In this document: piece after piece, positions 42,943 through 51,742 of the stretch
How positions within the stretch are numbered: the first letter of the stretch is position 1
How the letters are laid out: every line of letters starts with the position of its first letter
DNA from: JAFDZV01 sp035549015
GTDB lineage: Bacteria; Bacteroidota; Ignavibacteria; OLB7
Length of the DNA: 64,000 bases
NCBI GenBank assembly: GCA_035549015.1
Contig: DASZRW010000015.1
Span: forward strand, 1 to 64,000
Direction of reading: 5' to 3'
Translations under genes and position numbers: made by a program
The notes under the pieces: generated by a model
What the model was told of the DNA's origin: nothing
Seen by the model: only the letters and a program-made list of their open reading frames with translations
Databases searched by the model: none

Positions 42943-43305
42943 TCAGACTAACGGGATGTGGTCGGGTGGGTTGATGGCGGCCGTCGGCGGATTGCATGCG
43001 AGCGGCATGTAGCGGACGGTGGAGGAGCGCCCGATGAAGGCGATCCGGTATTGCGTTACGAGCGCGGGCGTGTGGCAGGCGCATGCGCAGTGATCGCAGC
43101 AGTGCTGCGGCTGTGATCCGCTCTGCGAGTCGTGAGCGTGCCGGCCGTTCTGCCGATCGATGGCGTTGGCCGCGTCCGGAACGCATCCGGCATCGGCTGC
43201 ACGGGCGGCCCGGCAATCCTCATCGACGCATGGCAGCCCCGGCTCCACGGCATAGAGTGCCGAGAGGAGGAGACAGAAGACGATATGAAGGATCGATCCG
43301 CGCAT
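42943..43305 (-). CDS. small secreted Cys/His-rich protein, 120 aa, first gene of the efflux operon
   Basis: Signal peptide (RGSILHIVFCLLLSALYAVE) followed by several Cys (LPCVDEDCRA, GCVPD), a His-containing stretch (NGRHAHDSQSG) and HCCDHCACACHTP. A Cys/His cluster just upstream of a metal RND pump suggests periplasmic metal binding or sensing; similar small proteins precede cus/czc operons in other Bacteroidetes. The gap to cusA is 118 bases. No clear ribosome binding site before ATG 43305, so the start could be the more upstream ATG at 43383 in the same frame. Confidence 0.65.
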   Translation of the reverse strand: MRGSILHIVFCLLLSALYAVEPGLPCVDEDCRAARAADAGCVPDAANAIDRQNGRHAHDSQSGSQPQHCCDHCACACHTPALVTQYRIAFIGRSSTVRYMPLACNPPTAAINPPDHIPLV

Positions 43306-43492
43306 CGGAAGGGCAAAGATAGCCGTGACGTTCGGGTCATGCAATTGCGGGATGTGCGGTCCGACGATTCTGCCGGCGATCATGATCGGGACAGCATCGA
43401 GTATTCACTTGTGAATGACATCGCCGCTGCTATGTTTGCCGCTTCCCTGCGGCACAACAATCTCATTCACCCGATCTTCAAGGAGAATGTGC

Positions 43493-45076
43493 ATGTCCTC
43501 CGTGGAACCGCTCGCCGATCTCGAGCCCGATGATGCCGATGTCCTCGAAAAGAACGGCGGTACCCTTGCCGCGCCCGCCCCGCAGGGTGCGGCCGGCGAT
43601 TTGCCCATCACACCCTCGCAGGGTCTCACAGTCCTCAAGGAGATGTGGGGCGCAGGCAACAGGTTTGCGGCGTTGCAGCGTGAGTATGCCGGCAGGAAGA
43701 TCCCGATCGAGAAGATCTTCGGCGCATTGCTCGGGTTCGGCGACAAGCCCGATCCGCTTGCCGACGTGAAGCGTGCGCTGGACGAAATCAACGCCAAGCT
43801 GGACCGTGTGCTCGCGGGGATTCAGGAGATCCAGAAGGGGCTGCTCGGCGTCAGCCTGCTGGCGGTCTACCTGGATATCGCGGACTCCGTGTTCCTGATC
43901 GAGAAGTACTCCGAGGCGCTCCCCAATTACCTTGGGGGTGATCCTGGCGTGACCGATGCGGATCGCAGGGATTTTGCCGACAAGCTGCTCGGCGCTCGAA
44001 GTGAACGCGATGGCGTCTCCTTCTGCGCGCAGAAGATCATCAAGCTCGGGCCGCACGGCACACCGATGCTTTTCGATCTTCTATACCCTTACATCAGCGA
44101 CGGTGTGAAGTCCGATACGGCGTATGCCTGCTATCTGCGAGGCGCATATGCATTCCGATTCATAGCCGATGTGCTGATGAAGGGAATGCTCCTCGAGATC
44201 TTCGTTGCCACCGCCACCGGCGATCAGGCGAAGATGAGCGAGCGGACGGAGAGGGTGACCAGGAAGTATCGTGCCTGGATGCGGACGATGATCGACAACA
44301 GCTTCCTGCCGTTTGCCGAGCGGCTTGCAACGCTCAATTTTGCGGACGAGTATGCGGGACGCAACGGCATCTGGCGCGATTCGAATCTTCCGATGGAAAC
44401 GTGGAAGCGGCCATCGCAGTCGATCCTGGAGAGTGCCGATATGCTGGTTGCGCGGCTGATGGGATACTCCAAGGCGGTCACGCTGCGTGTGATCCCGAAC
44501 GCTCCGCCGATCGCGCCGATCGTGCCGGCGTCGCCGCCGCCGAACGTCGTTGCGTCCGGCCACTTTCAATGGGAGCCCGGCAAGACATCGGAATCCACCC
44601 GTCCCGATACGACCAAGGTTACCAGGAGCATGGTGCTCGAGACTCTTCGCAACAGCTCGCCTCCGTTTTTCTCGGTGAGGGTACGGGGCAGCGGCGATCT
44701 CACGGCGTTGCATGTAAGCCAGGCGGATATCTCGTTCGCGAATGGGGCATCGCCGCCGCCGGGATTCAATGCGGCGAGCTTCACCTTCCTCCGCTACGAG
44801 TACGATCTGAGCGGCTTGCCGGACAGGACGCAGTTCTCGGTGATCCTGGGCAATCCGCAGATTGCAATGCGTTCGTTCCCCATCATGACCACTCCATGGA
44901 CACGCGTGCATATCGAGGAGGGGCAGCGCTTTCCCGAACGAACGCCGAGAAGCGTCACCAACGTGGTGCTCGATACCAGGGCCGGTGAGTTCGATCTGCC
45001 GTTGGAGGGACAGTTGAGCCCTGTGCTCATCACGTTTGCGTACGACATGTTCGGCCAGCGCCCCGGGCCGCGGTAG
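43493..45076 (+). CDS. hypothetical protein, 527 aa
   Basis: I do not recognise this protein. AAGGAG 7 bases before ATG 43493 sets the start (43487 is possible). Residues 50-330 are mostly helical: an amphipathic DVKRALDEINAKLDRVLAGI stretch, LLGVSLLAVYLDIADSVFLI, and CYLRGAYAFRFIADVLMKGM. A Pro-rich linker (NAPPIAPIVPASPPP, about 345-360) leads to a C-terminal beta-rich domain (SPPFFSVRVRGSGDLTALHV, FTFLRYEYDLSG, SPVLITFAYDMFGQRP). No signal peptide. The helical-then-beta layout is reminiscent of pore-forming or entomocidal-type proteins, but I see no diagnostic motif. Confidence 0.7.
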   Translation: MSSVEPLADLEPDDADVLEKNGGTLAAPAPQGAAGDLPITPSQGLTVLKEMWGAGNRFAALQREYAGRKIPIEKIFGALLGFGDKPDPLADVKRALDEINAKLDRVLAGIQEIQKGLLGVSLLAVYLDIADSVFLIEKYSEALPNYLGGDPGVTDADRRDFADKLLGARSERDGVSFCAQKIIKLGPHGTPMLFDLLYPYISDGVKSDTAYACYLRGAYAFRFIADVLMKGMLLEIFVATATGDQAKMSERTERVTRKYRAWMRTMIDNSFLPFAERLATLNFADEYAGRNGIWRDSNLPMETWKRPSQSILESADMLVARLMGYSKAVTLRVIPNAPPIAPIVPASPPPNVVASGHFQWEPGKTSESTRPDTTKVTRSMVLETLRNSSPPFFSVRVRGSGDLTALHVSQADISFANGASPPPGFNAASFTFLRYEYDLSGLPDRTQFSVILGNPQIAMRSFPIMTTPWTRVHIEEGQRFPERTPRSVTNVVLDTRAGEFDLPLEGQLSPVLITFAYDMFGQRPGPR

Positions 45077-45184
45077 CGGCACCGTGCACGCGGCACCTTC
45101 ATGATGAGCAGTGGCGTGCGCCTCCAACGGGGCGCACGTCCAGCAACAGCTCCGCAAACACAAACACAATCGACATCAGCGATC

Positions 45185-45709
45185 ATGCCAGCAGAGTCAG
45201 CACTGGTTGTGCTTGTACCCGAGGCCGAGGGACTGGTTCGCAGCTTTCGCGATCGTCACGATCCGGCTGCGGCTGCAGGGGTGCCGGCGCACATCACCAT
45301 TCTCTATCCGTTCAAGGAGCCTCGCGAGCTGACCCCGGAGGTGCTTCGCGACCTTGCCGATCTGTTTGCCCATGTCCCGGGCTTCGATGTGAGCCTGCGC
45401 GAGTGCCGGCATTTCCCCGGTGTGCTCTATCTGGCACCGGAGCCGGCGGAGCCGGTATGCCATCTCACCGAGATCGTGGCGGCACACTACCCGGAGAACC
45501 CGCCCTATGGCGGCCGGTTCGCCGAGATCATCCCGCATCTTACCGTGGCACATGAAGAGGATGAACTGCGGATGGCGGAGATCACGGCGCAGTTGCATCA
45601 TGCAGCCCTGGATTATTTCCCGATTCACGCACCTGTTCGTACCGTTACGTTGATGGAGAGCCGGGATGGACACTGGCGGATAAGCCGCCGGTTCCCGCTG
45701 GCGGAGTGA
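45185..45709 (+). CDS. 2H phosphoesterase, 2'-5' RNA ligase (LigT)-like, 174 aa
   Basis: Two H-x-T motifs are present: His36-Ile-Thr38 in PAHITILYPF and His118-Leu-Thr120 in PHLTVAHEE. These define the 2H phosphoesterase superfamily, which hydrolyses or ligates 2',3'-cyclic phosphates or 2'-5' linkages in RNA. The protein is cytoplasmic. ATG 45185 lies 108 bases after the preceding gene. Natural substrate unknown. Confidence 0.9.
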   Translation: MPAESALVVLVPEAEGLVRSFRDRHDPAAAAGVPAHITILYPFKEPRELTPEVLRDLADLFAHVPGFDVSLRECRHFPGVLYLAPEPAEPVCHLTEIVAAHYPENPPYGGRFAEIIPHLTVAHEEDELRMAEITAQLHHAALDYFPIHAPVRTVTLMESRDGHWRISRRFPLAE

Positions 45710-45906
45710 CGCATCGATGTAACGGCCGCGATCTCTACCTTTGCACCCATTGCAACTGCGCATGCCCGAAGGGAGTGCCGGCCGGCAGCGAGATCGAACC
45801 ATCGCGGGGCCGGTTGAAGTGATCGCCGAATATCGCGATCGGGATATCGGTTGAGTAATTCCGGAGAACATGTTGCCGTGCGGGCGGCGGCGGTGGAGGT
45901 GCGATC

Positions 45907-46755
45907 ATGAATGTCTGGAATATTGGAATAATTCATCCCGGGCAGATGGGGATATCGGTTGCTGCGGCGGCGCTGCACGGCGGGCATACGGTCTGGTGGG
46001 CGGCCGAGGGGCGCAGTGAGGAAACCCGGCAGCGCGCGGAGGCGCACGGGCTGAAGAATTCCGGATCGTTCGCGAACCTCTGCACCATCTGCGATCTCAT
46101 CATCAGTGTCTGTCCGCCGCATGCTGCCGACGCCGTGGCGGAGGAGGCCATTGCCTGCGGCTTCAGGGGGCTCTACCTGGATGCCAACGCGATCGCGCCG
46201 GAGCGTGCCGTCGCCATGGGGAAGGCGGTGAACCTTGCGGGGGGCACCTTCGTTGACGGCGGCATCATCGGCGGCCCGGCGTGGACGCCCGGCACCATCC
46301 TCTATCTTGCCGGCCCGCGCGCCGATGAGATCGCCGCATGCTTCGAGGGGAGCCCGTTGGCGGTGCGTCTGCTCGGTGCGGAAGTGGGGAAGGCATCGGC
46401 GCTCAAGATGTGCTATGCCGCGTACAGCAAGGGAACCACGGCGCTCCTGGCAGCCATCCTCGCCTGCGCGGAACGCCTGGGTGTGCGAACGGATCTTGCG
46501 CGGCAATGGAATGAGGATGATCCCGGCTTTGCCGATCGGGCGGAGGCGCGTGCACGAATGGTGACCGCGAAGGCGTGGCGGTTCGTGGGGGAGATGGAGG
46601 AGATCGCCTCCACCTTCCGTGGTGCCGGTCTCCCGGGCGGGTTCCACGAGGCGGCCGCGGATCTGTATCGCCGGCTGGAGCATTTCAAGGCGGAGGCTCC
46701 GGAGAATATCGATGATGTGCTGGCGGCGTTGTTGCGAGGGCATGTTGCGGAGTGA
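45907..46755 (+). CDS. NAD(P)-binding dehydrogenase, 6PGDH/DUF1932-type, 282 aa
   Basis: Rossmann start NIGIIHPGQMGISVAAAALH with a variant of GxGxxG (HPGQMG), ISVCPPHAADAVAEEAIA, DANAIAPERAV, and GTFVDGGIIGGPAW fit the beta-hydroxyacid/6-phosphogluconate dehydrogenase superfamily. The C-terminal half (KMCYAAYSKGTTALLAAILA ... GLPGGFHEAAADLYRRLEHF) is the DUF1932 domain with the catalytic Lys region replaced as usual for that group. Likely NADP-dependent oxidoreductase of unknown substrate. GGTGGAGGTG precedes ATG 45907. Confidence 0.9.
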   Translation: MNVWNIGIIHPGQMGISVAAAALHGGHTVWWAAEGRSEETRQRAEAHGLKNSGSFANLCTICDLIISVCPPHAADAVAEEAIACGFRGLYLDANAIAPERAVAMGKAVNLAGGTFVDGGIIGGPAWTPGTILYLAGPRADEIAACFEGSPLAVRLLGAEVGKASALKMCYAAYSKGTTALLAAILACAERLGVRTDLARQWNEDDPGFADRAEARARMVTAKAWRFVGEMEEIASTFRGAGLPGGFHEAAADLYRRLEHFKAEAPENIDDVLAALLRGHVAE

Positions 46756-46817
46756 GCGCATTGATCGGCACGTTGCCGGATAAATTTCCCGTGAAGCGAA
46801 ATGGAAAGAGGCGGGAG

Positions 46818-46994
46818 ATGATGGGATGTCTGCCTCCTCACAATCAACCGATTCGGCATGTGGGGCGAATCGGACGTGCGGGATAACGTTGTGCGCAGGC
46901 GTCATGACGTGCAGAGCCGGTCGGCATGGAATGATCGTCCTATCTGTAGCCCGGCCGCCTGCCTTTCTCCATTCCCCGCTCCCCGCAGGGAGCG
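46818..46994 (+). repeat. dispersed repeat unit A, copy 2
   Basis: Starts ATGATGGGATGTCTGCCTC and ends with CGCTCCCCGCAGGGAGCG. It is a near-identical inverted copy of 34801-34979 and a direct copy of 47131-47305. It lies 60 bases after the dehydrogenase gene, so no coding function is expected. Confidence 0.92.
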
Positions 46995-47130
46995 ATTCTA
47001 CAGATAGCACGCTTCGCAGATCCGCCATTCCCTCCCGCGTAAGCGTGCGGGGTACGGCTCGATGATCGGATGTCCGCGGCATTAGCCGCCATTCCCAACA
47101 GCACAATCGTGTGGTCGTGCATCGTTCGAC
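46995..47130 (+). repeat. dispersed repeat unit B, copy 3
   Basis: Matches the reverse complement of 34980-35147 and part of 34001-34104 (GCGTAAGCGTGCGGGGTACG, GATCGGATGTCCGCGGCAT, AACAGCACAATCGTGTGGTC). It sits between two direct copies of unit A, giving the order A-B-A. Confidence 0.92.
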
Positions 47131-47305
47131 GATGGGATGTCTGCCTCATCACAATCAACCGATTCGGCATGTGCGGCGAATCGGATGCGCGGGATAATGT
47201 TGTGCGCAGGCGTCATGACGTGCAGAGGCGTTTGGCATGGAATGATCGTCCTATCTGTAGCCCGGCCGTCCCTCTCCCTCCATTCCCCGCTCCCCGCAGG
47301 GAGCG
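47131..47305 (+). repeat. dispersed repeat unit A, copy 3
   Basis: Direct copy of 46818-46994 with about 10 differences, ending in CGCTCCCCGCAGGGAGCG. The sequence after it (GCCTGTTCTTCTCTTCGG) resembles the flank of repeat B1 (GCCTCTCTGTTCTTCGA), which may be part of the repeat family. Confidence 0.92.
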
Positions 47306-47491
47306 GCCTGTTCTTCTCTTCGGTGCGCATCATGCCGGTGCAATCGTTGCTTGTGGAGGCGTTGTTTCCGGGCTGCCTCGAGCCACGTTCTTCCGGGAGA
47401 AATTGCCGGAGCATCAATGAGGCAACGCCGTTGTATATTCGCCGGCGATCACCCCTCGTTCCCATTGTTTATCCGTTGATTGTCGAACTCC
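47306..47491. other. upstream region of the HEAT-repeat gene
   Basis: 186 bases without a gene between repeat A3 and the HEAT-repeat protein. TTGTATATTCGCC at about 47430-47442 could contain a promoter element. Nothing else is evident. Confidence 0.3.
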
Positions 47492-48202
47492 ATGAACCTC
47501 CATGAGCTGATAGCCCGCCTTCATGCAAACGATCCCGATGCGCCGGACCTGCAGTTCCAGGCGGCGATCGAACTCGGGCGTATTGCCGGCGAGAGCGATG
47601 AGAGCGATCGGGAAACGATCGTCCTGGAATTGATGTCGGCGCTGGAGAGCAACCATCAGGCGCTTACGCGCGCGCATGCCGCTCAGGAGCTTGGGAAGTT
47701 GAAATCCGTTGCGGCGGTCGATCGCCTGCTCGATGCACTGAAGGATCCCTATCAGCTCGTGCGCTCGTACGCCGCGCAGGCGCTCAGGAAGATCGGCGCC
47801 ATCGAGGCTCTTCCGGCGCTCGTCCAGCTGCTTGGGAACGACCCCTTCTTCGGCGCGCGTGCGGAGGCCGCGGAGGCGATCGGCGTTCTGGTTCACGGCT
47901 TTCCGGACGACTATCGATCCGTGCAGGCACAGGCCGTCCTGAACGAATACGAGGCGAAGGAGAAACAGCGGCAGGAGGAAAACAGCAGGCGCGTGCTGCG
48001 CGAATTGTTCGTTGCGCTGGATGGCGATGCCCGCGAGATCGCCGATGTGGCGGCGGAGCTTCAGCAGGAGCTTGCAACGCAGCTTCAGGAGGCGAACGTC
48101 AACAGGGCCCGTCTGAAGTGGGCCCTGGAGAAGGCGGAGATCATCGAGGCGCGGATGAACTCCGTCGCAAAAATGGTGGAGCCGGTAAAGCCGTCGTTCT
48201 GA
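47492..48202 (+). CDS. HEAT-repeat protein, 236 aa
   Basis: Three or four HEAT/PBS-lyase type repeats: QALTRAHAAQELGKLKSVAA, DPYQLVRSYAAQALRKIGAI and ARAEAAEAIGVLVHG. They are followed by a charged helical tail (KEKQRQEENSRRVLRELF ... LQQELATQLQEANVNRARLK), probably a coiled coil. No signal peptide. HEAT proteins scaffold protein interactions. The next gene starts 26 bases later and encodes a membrane protein, so they may form a pair. ATG 47492 is used; TTG 47480 is an alternative. Confidence 0.8.
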   Translation: MNLHELIARLHANDPDAPDLQFQAAIELGRIAGESDESDRETIVLELMSALESNHQALTRAHAAQELGKLKSVAAVDRLLDALKDPYQLVRSYAAQALRKIGAIEALPALVQLLGNDPFFGARAEAAEAIGVLVHGFPDDYRSVQAQAVLNEYEAKEKQRQEENSRRVLRELFVALDGDAREIADVAAELQQELATQLQEANVNRARLKWALEKAEIIEARMNSVAKMVEPVKPSF

Positions 48203-48227
48203 TCATTGAATGCCACCCGGGAATATC

Positions 48228-48971
48228 ATGCCGAACACCCTGCCGGATTCCGAACATGTGGTACAGCTTGTCGAGCTTGCTCTGAACGACAGGTCCGTTG
48301 GCGATGCGCTTCTGGACGGGAGCGCCACGAAGGTGCTTCTCGAGCAGCATCATCTCGAGATCGACAGCGCGGGAATATCGTTTACCATCGCGATACTCGC
48401 GGCGGTCGAGAAGTGCTGGAGCGTACGCGAGACGGCGGTGCCGGTGAATGTGCAGGAGGACGCCGATGAGCGCAGGATCCGGTTGGATCTGAGGGAGGGG
48501 CTGATCAAGGGAATGCTTTCCGTTGTGGGCGGCATCGACAAGGGATACGTTCACGTCATGCGGATGTACAACATCGTCTTCTATCTCGGGGCTGCATTCC
48601 TGGTGACCTCGGTGATTGCGTCGTTGATGCTTCACGAGGATGCATCGGCCTATCTGTTCGGCGGCATCGGCTTTGCAGGGATCGTGGGAACGCTGATGTT
48701 CCGGCCGATCCAGAATCTGCAGCAGAGCCGGAGCAAGCTTGCGCAGCTTCAGGCGATGTTCATCGGGTGGTTGAACGATAACTACAACTGGAACAGGTAC
48801 TGGCAGGTGGTGATGAATGCGCGCCCGGCCGACGGGGCACAGCAGCCGGATTTCGAAGTCATCAGCAGAATATCGGAGGTGCAGTTGAAGCACACGGAGG
48901 AGATGATGGCGTTGATTCAGAAGTATGCCGAAAATGTGCTCGGCACGCGCAGGCAGCGCAGCGGCGGTTGA
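48228..48971 (+). CDS. membrane protein with two transmembrane segments, 247 aa
   Basis: Soluble N-terminal about 110 residues (SEHVVQLVELALNDRSVGDA, HLEIDSAGISFTIAILAAVE), then two hydrophobic segments near residues 115-160 (YNIVFYLGAAFLVTSVIASL and YLFGGIGFAGIVGTLMF), then a helical tail with QQSRSKLAQLQAMF and EVQLKHTEEMMALIQKY. The N- and C-termini are probably cytoplasmic. It follows the HEAT-repeat gene closely. Not recognised; a TM-helix-hairpin protein with a coiled tail may act as a membrane anchor. ATG 48210 is an alternative start. Confidence 0.75.
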   Translation: MPNTLPDSEHVVQLVELALNDRSVGDALLDGSATKVLLEQHHLEIDSAGISFTIAILAAVEKCWSVRETAVPVNVQEDADERRIRLDLREGLIKGMLSVVGGIDKGYVHVMRMYNIVFYLGAAFLVTSVIASLMLHEDASAYLFGGIGFAGIVGTLMFRPIQNLQQSRSKLAQLQAMFIGWLNDNYNWNRYWQVVMNARPADGAQQPDFEVISRISEVQLKHTEEMMALIQKYAENVLGTRRQRSGG

Positions 48972-48990
48972 TGGCCGGCTTCGGCACCCG

Positions 48991-49046
48991 CTCACCATCC
49001 CTCGCTCACCGTCCCTCGCTCACCATCTCTCGCTCACCATCCGGTG
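48991..49046 (+). repeat. 14-base tandem repeat, about 4 copies
   Basis: CTCACCATCCCTCG, CTCACCGTCCCTCG, CTCACCATCTCTCG and CTCACCATCCGGTG stand head to tail just after the membrane-protein gene. The unit is not a multiple of three and is in an intergenic place. It could influence spacing of a promoter or simply be a slippage product. Confidence 0.8.
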
Positions 49047-49183
49047 CGAACGTCTGCATCGGCCGGCGCATTCCTCCTCGTACGATCACACCACAAACGA
49101 TTCGCCATGGCGTCCCGTTATAGCCAAAACGGTATCCGGCTCGATGCCGGACATGTCGATTGCAATTCAGCGAGGTGGTGATC

Positions 49184-50296
49184 ATGGCGACGAACAACGA
49201 TCCGATCCGCTATGCCGTGGTGGGGCTTGGGTATATAGCACAGGCTGCCGTCCTCCCGGCGTTCGAGCATGCGGAGAACTCCAGGCTTGCGGCTCTTGTC
49301 TCGGACGATCCGGAGAAACTGAAGCAGCTGGGCGAACGCTATGGTGTGGAGCATCGATTCTCCTACGGCGAGTACGAGGAATGTCTGGGCAGCGGGCTTA
49401 TCGACGCCGTCTATATCGCGCTTCCGAACAGCATGCATCATGAATACACCGTGCGTGCGGCCAGGGCTGGAATTCATGTGCTCTGCGAAAAGCCGATGGC
49501 CGTGGACGAGCGTGAATGCCGTGAGATGATCGAGGCCTGCCGTGAGAACAACGTGCGTCTGATGATTGCCTATCGTCTGCATTTCGAGGAGGCGAACCTT
49601 ACCACGAAGGCCCTGGTCGAGGAGGGAAGGCTTGGGACTCCCCGCATCTTCAACTCCGTGTTCACGATGCAGGTGAAGGAGGGGAATATCCGGCTGCAGC
49701 AGGAGACCGGCGGCGGAACGCTGTACGACATCGGCATCTATGCCATCAACGCCGCGCGCACGCTGTTCGCCGCGGAGCCGATCGAGGTGATTGCCGTTAC
49801 GGAGAAGGGTGACGATCCCCGGTTCGAGGAGGTGGAGGAGATGACCGGTGCGATACTCCGCTTTCCGGATCATCGGCTGGCGACGTTCATCTGTTCATTC
49901 GGTGCGAAGGATACCTCCACCTACGAGGTGATCGGCACCAGGGGGAGGATCCGCCTGGATCCCGGCTACGAGCTCGCGGAGGACCTTCATCGCTATACCA
50001 CGATGAACGGCAGCACGCGGGAGGAAACCTTCTCGAAGCGCGATCAGTTCGCGCCGGAGATCATCTACTTCTCGGACTGTATTCGTGAAGGAATCAACCC
50101 GCAGCCTTCCGGTGCGGAAGGGCTTGCCGATGTTGCGGTGATCCGTGCGCTCTACGGCTCGGCGCGGAGCGGCAGGCCGATGCATCTCACTGTGCCGGAA
50201 CCGACGGAGCGCCCGGAGGCGGCGAACGAGATGAAGAAGCCTCCGGTTGAAAAGCAGCAGTTGATCCATGCGAACGCGCCAACGGAGGCGGAGTGA
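49184..50296 (+). CDS. Gfo/Idh/MocA-family oxidoreductase, 370 aa
   Basis: N-terminal Rossmann fold (IRYAVVGLGYIAQAAVLPAF), the family motif GIHVLCEKPMAV (EKP Lys in the active site), then MIAYRLHFEEANLT, GGGTLYDIGIYAINAARTLF with the catalytic Asp/His area, and a C-terminal sheet domain. These enzymes oxidise or reduce sugars and sugar-like alcohols with NAD(P). The glucose-sorbosone-type dehydrogenase gene starts 8 bases after the stop, so both probably act on sugars in different compartments. GAGGTGG precedes ATG 49184. The C-terminal about 30 residues are Pro/Lys-rich and look like an extension. Confidence 0.92.
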   Translation: MATNNDPIRYAVVGLGYIAQAAVLPAFEHAENSRLAALVSDDPEKLKQLGERYGVEHRFSYGEYEECLGSGLIDAVYIALPNSMHHEYTVRAARAGIHVLCEKPMAVDERECREMIEACRENNVRLMIAYRLHFEEANLTTKALVEEGRLGTPRIFNSVFTMQVKEGNIRLQQETGGGTLYDIGIYAINAARTLFAAEPIEVIAVTEKGDDPRFEEVEEMTGAILRFPDHRLATFICSFGAKDTSTYEVIGTRGRIRLDPGYELAEDLHRYTTMNGSTREETFSKRDQFAPEIIYFSDCIREGINPQPSGAEGLADVAVIRALYGSARSGRPMHLTVPEPTERPEAANEMKKPPVEKQQLIHANAPTEAE

Positions 50297-50303
50297 GATC
50301 GCA

Positions 50304-51509
50304 ATGACGGGAACATCCGCAACGAGACGTGGCCGCCATGCCCGGCGCGCGGCGGCATTTGCCGCGACCCTTGCAGCATGCATCCTTCTCTCCTGCGGCT
50401 CGCAGCCTGCGGGGAAGGCCTCCGGCGAGGTTGTGACAACCGGGAACGGTGACGTGCAATTCCGCGTGGAGACAGTTGCAACCGGGCTGGAGGTTCCCTG
50501 GGATATCGAGTTCGTGCCGGACGGGCGCATCTTCATAACGGAGCGTCCCGGACGGGTTCGCGTTATCTCGAACGGCGTGCTTCAACCGCAGCCGCTTGCG
50601 GTCATACCGGAGGTTGCCACGCCCGGCCCCGGTCTCGGGATCGTCAGCGGAGAGAGCGGCCTGCTCGGGATGGCACTGCATCCGCAGTTCGCACGCAACG
50701 GCTACATCTACCTGGCATATGTCTACAACGATGGCGGCACGTTCGTGCGCGTGGCGCGCTATCGTGAGAGCGGAGGAACGCTCGTGGAGCCGCGTACGAT
50801 CGTGGAGAAGATCGCCGGCGCTCCCCTGCACGATGGCTGCCGCATTGCCTTCGGGCCGGACGGCAAGCTCTACATCACAACGGGCGACGGACGCGAAGGG
50901 GCGCGGGCCCAGAGCCTGGCGTCGCTCAACGGCAAGACGCTCCGGTTGAACGATGACGGCTCCATTCCACCGGACAATCCGTTCATCGGGACGCCGGGTG
51001 CGCGGCCGGAGGTCTGGACGTTCGGGCATCGCAATTCGCAGGGGTTGGACTGGCAGCCGGGCACCGGGCTGCTGTTTCAATCGGAGCACGGCCCGTCCGG
51101 CAACGACGGGCCGGGGGGAGGAGATGAGATCAACATCGTGGAGCGCGGGCACAACTACGGCTGGCCCACGATTCATCACACCATGACGCATCCGGGGATG
51201 GAATCTCCGATCGCGGAGTTCACGCCGGCGCTTGCGCCCTCCGGCTGCACGTTCTACAACGGCGATGCCTTCCCCGCGTTGAAGGGGAATCTGCTGGTGG
51301 CCTGCCTCAAGGGGGAGTGCCTGTTGCGTGTGGTGCTGGACGGCCGTCGTGTTGTTCGCACCGAGCAGTTGTTCAAGGGGGAGTACGGCCGCCTTCGCGA
51401 TGTGGCGGTGGCTCCGGACGGAAGCCTCTATATCGCCGTCTCCAATCGCGACGGGCGCGGCCATCCGGCGTCATCGGACGATCGAATTCTGCGGCTCGTT
51501 CCACGTTAG
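50304..51509 (+). CDS. PQQ-dependent sugar dehydrogenase-type lipoprotein, 401 aa
   Basis: Lipobox LLSC after the segment AAAFAATLAACI predicts a lipoprotein. The mature part is a six-bladed propeller of the glucose/sorbosone dehydrogenase (YliI-like) family: VPWDIEFVPDGRIFITERPG, ESGLLGMALHPQFARNGYIY, DGCRIAFGPDGKLYITTGDG, NSQGLDWQPGTGLLFQSEHG, and GGGDEINIVERGHNYGWP. It probably oxidises aldoses in the periplasm with PQQ as cofactor; the host must make or import PQQ. ATG 50304 is chosen because it stands 8 bases after the previous stop, with GGAGGCGG upstream. Confidence 0.9.
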   Translation: MTGTSATRRGRHARRAAAFAATLAACILLSCGSQPAGKASGEVVTTGNGDVQFRVETVATGLEVPWDIEFVPDGRIFITERPGRVRVISNGVLQPQPLAVIPEVATPGPGLGIVSGESGLLGMALHPQFARNGYIYLAYVYNDGGTFVRVARYRESGGTLVEPRTIVEKIAGAPLHDGCRIAFGPDGKLYITTGDGREGARAQSLASLNGKTLRLNDDGSIPPDNPFIGTPGARPEVWTFGHRNSQGLDWQPGTGLLFQSEHGPSGNDGPGGGDEINIVERGHNYGWPTIHHTMTHPGMESPIAEFTPALAPSGCTFYNGDAFPALKGNLLVACLKGECLLRVVLDGRRVVRTEQLFKGEYGRLRDVAVAPDGSLYIAVSNRDGRGHPASSDDRILRLVPR

Positions 51510-51742
51510 CAGATTTCGTGTATGCGATACGCGGCAAGGCGTTCGTATCTGCCGGTGTATCCGCTCCACTCGGATTCATTCCGTTGTTCGCTCCACGTTG
51601 CGCCGTTGTGGCTCGATGTGGGTGAGCAATCCGGAAGAAGTTTGTCGCCGCCCGAATTTCCTACCATTGATTTCGTGAATCCGGTCCAACACCATCCTCA
51701 ATCTGGTGTCTCGCGAACTCACTATCAATCGGAGATTCTACT

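Noticed and set aside
48991..49046. CRISPR-like array
   Set aside because: Units are 14 bases, contiguous and without spacers; no cas genes are nearby.
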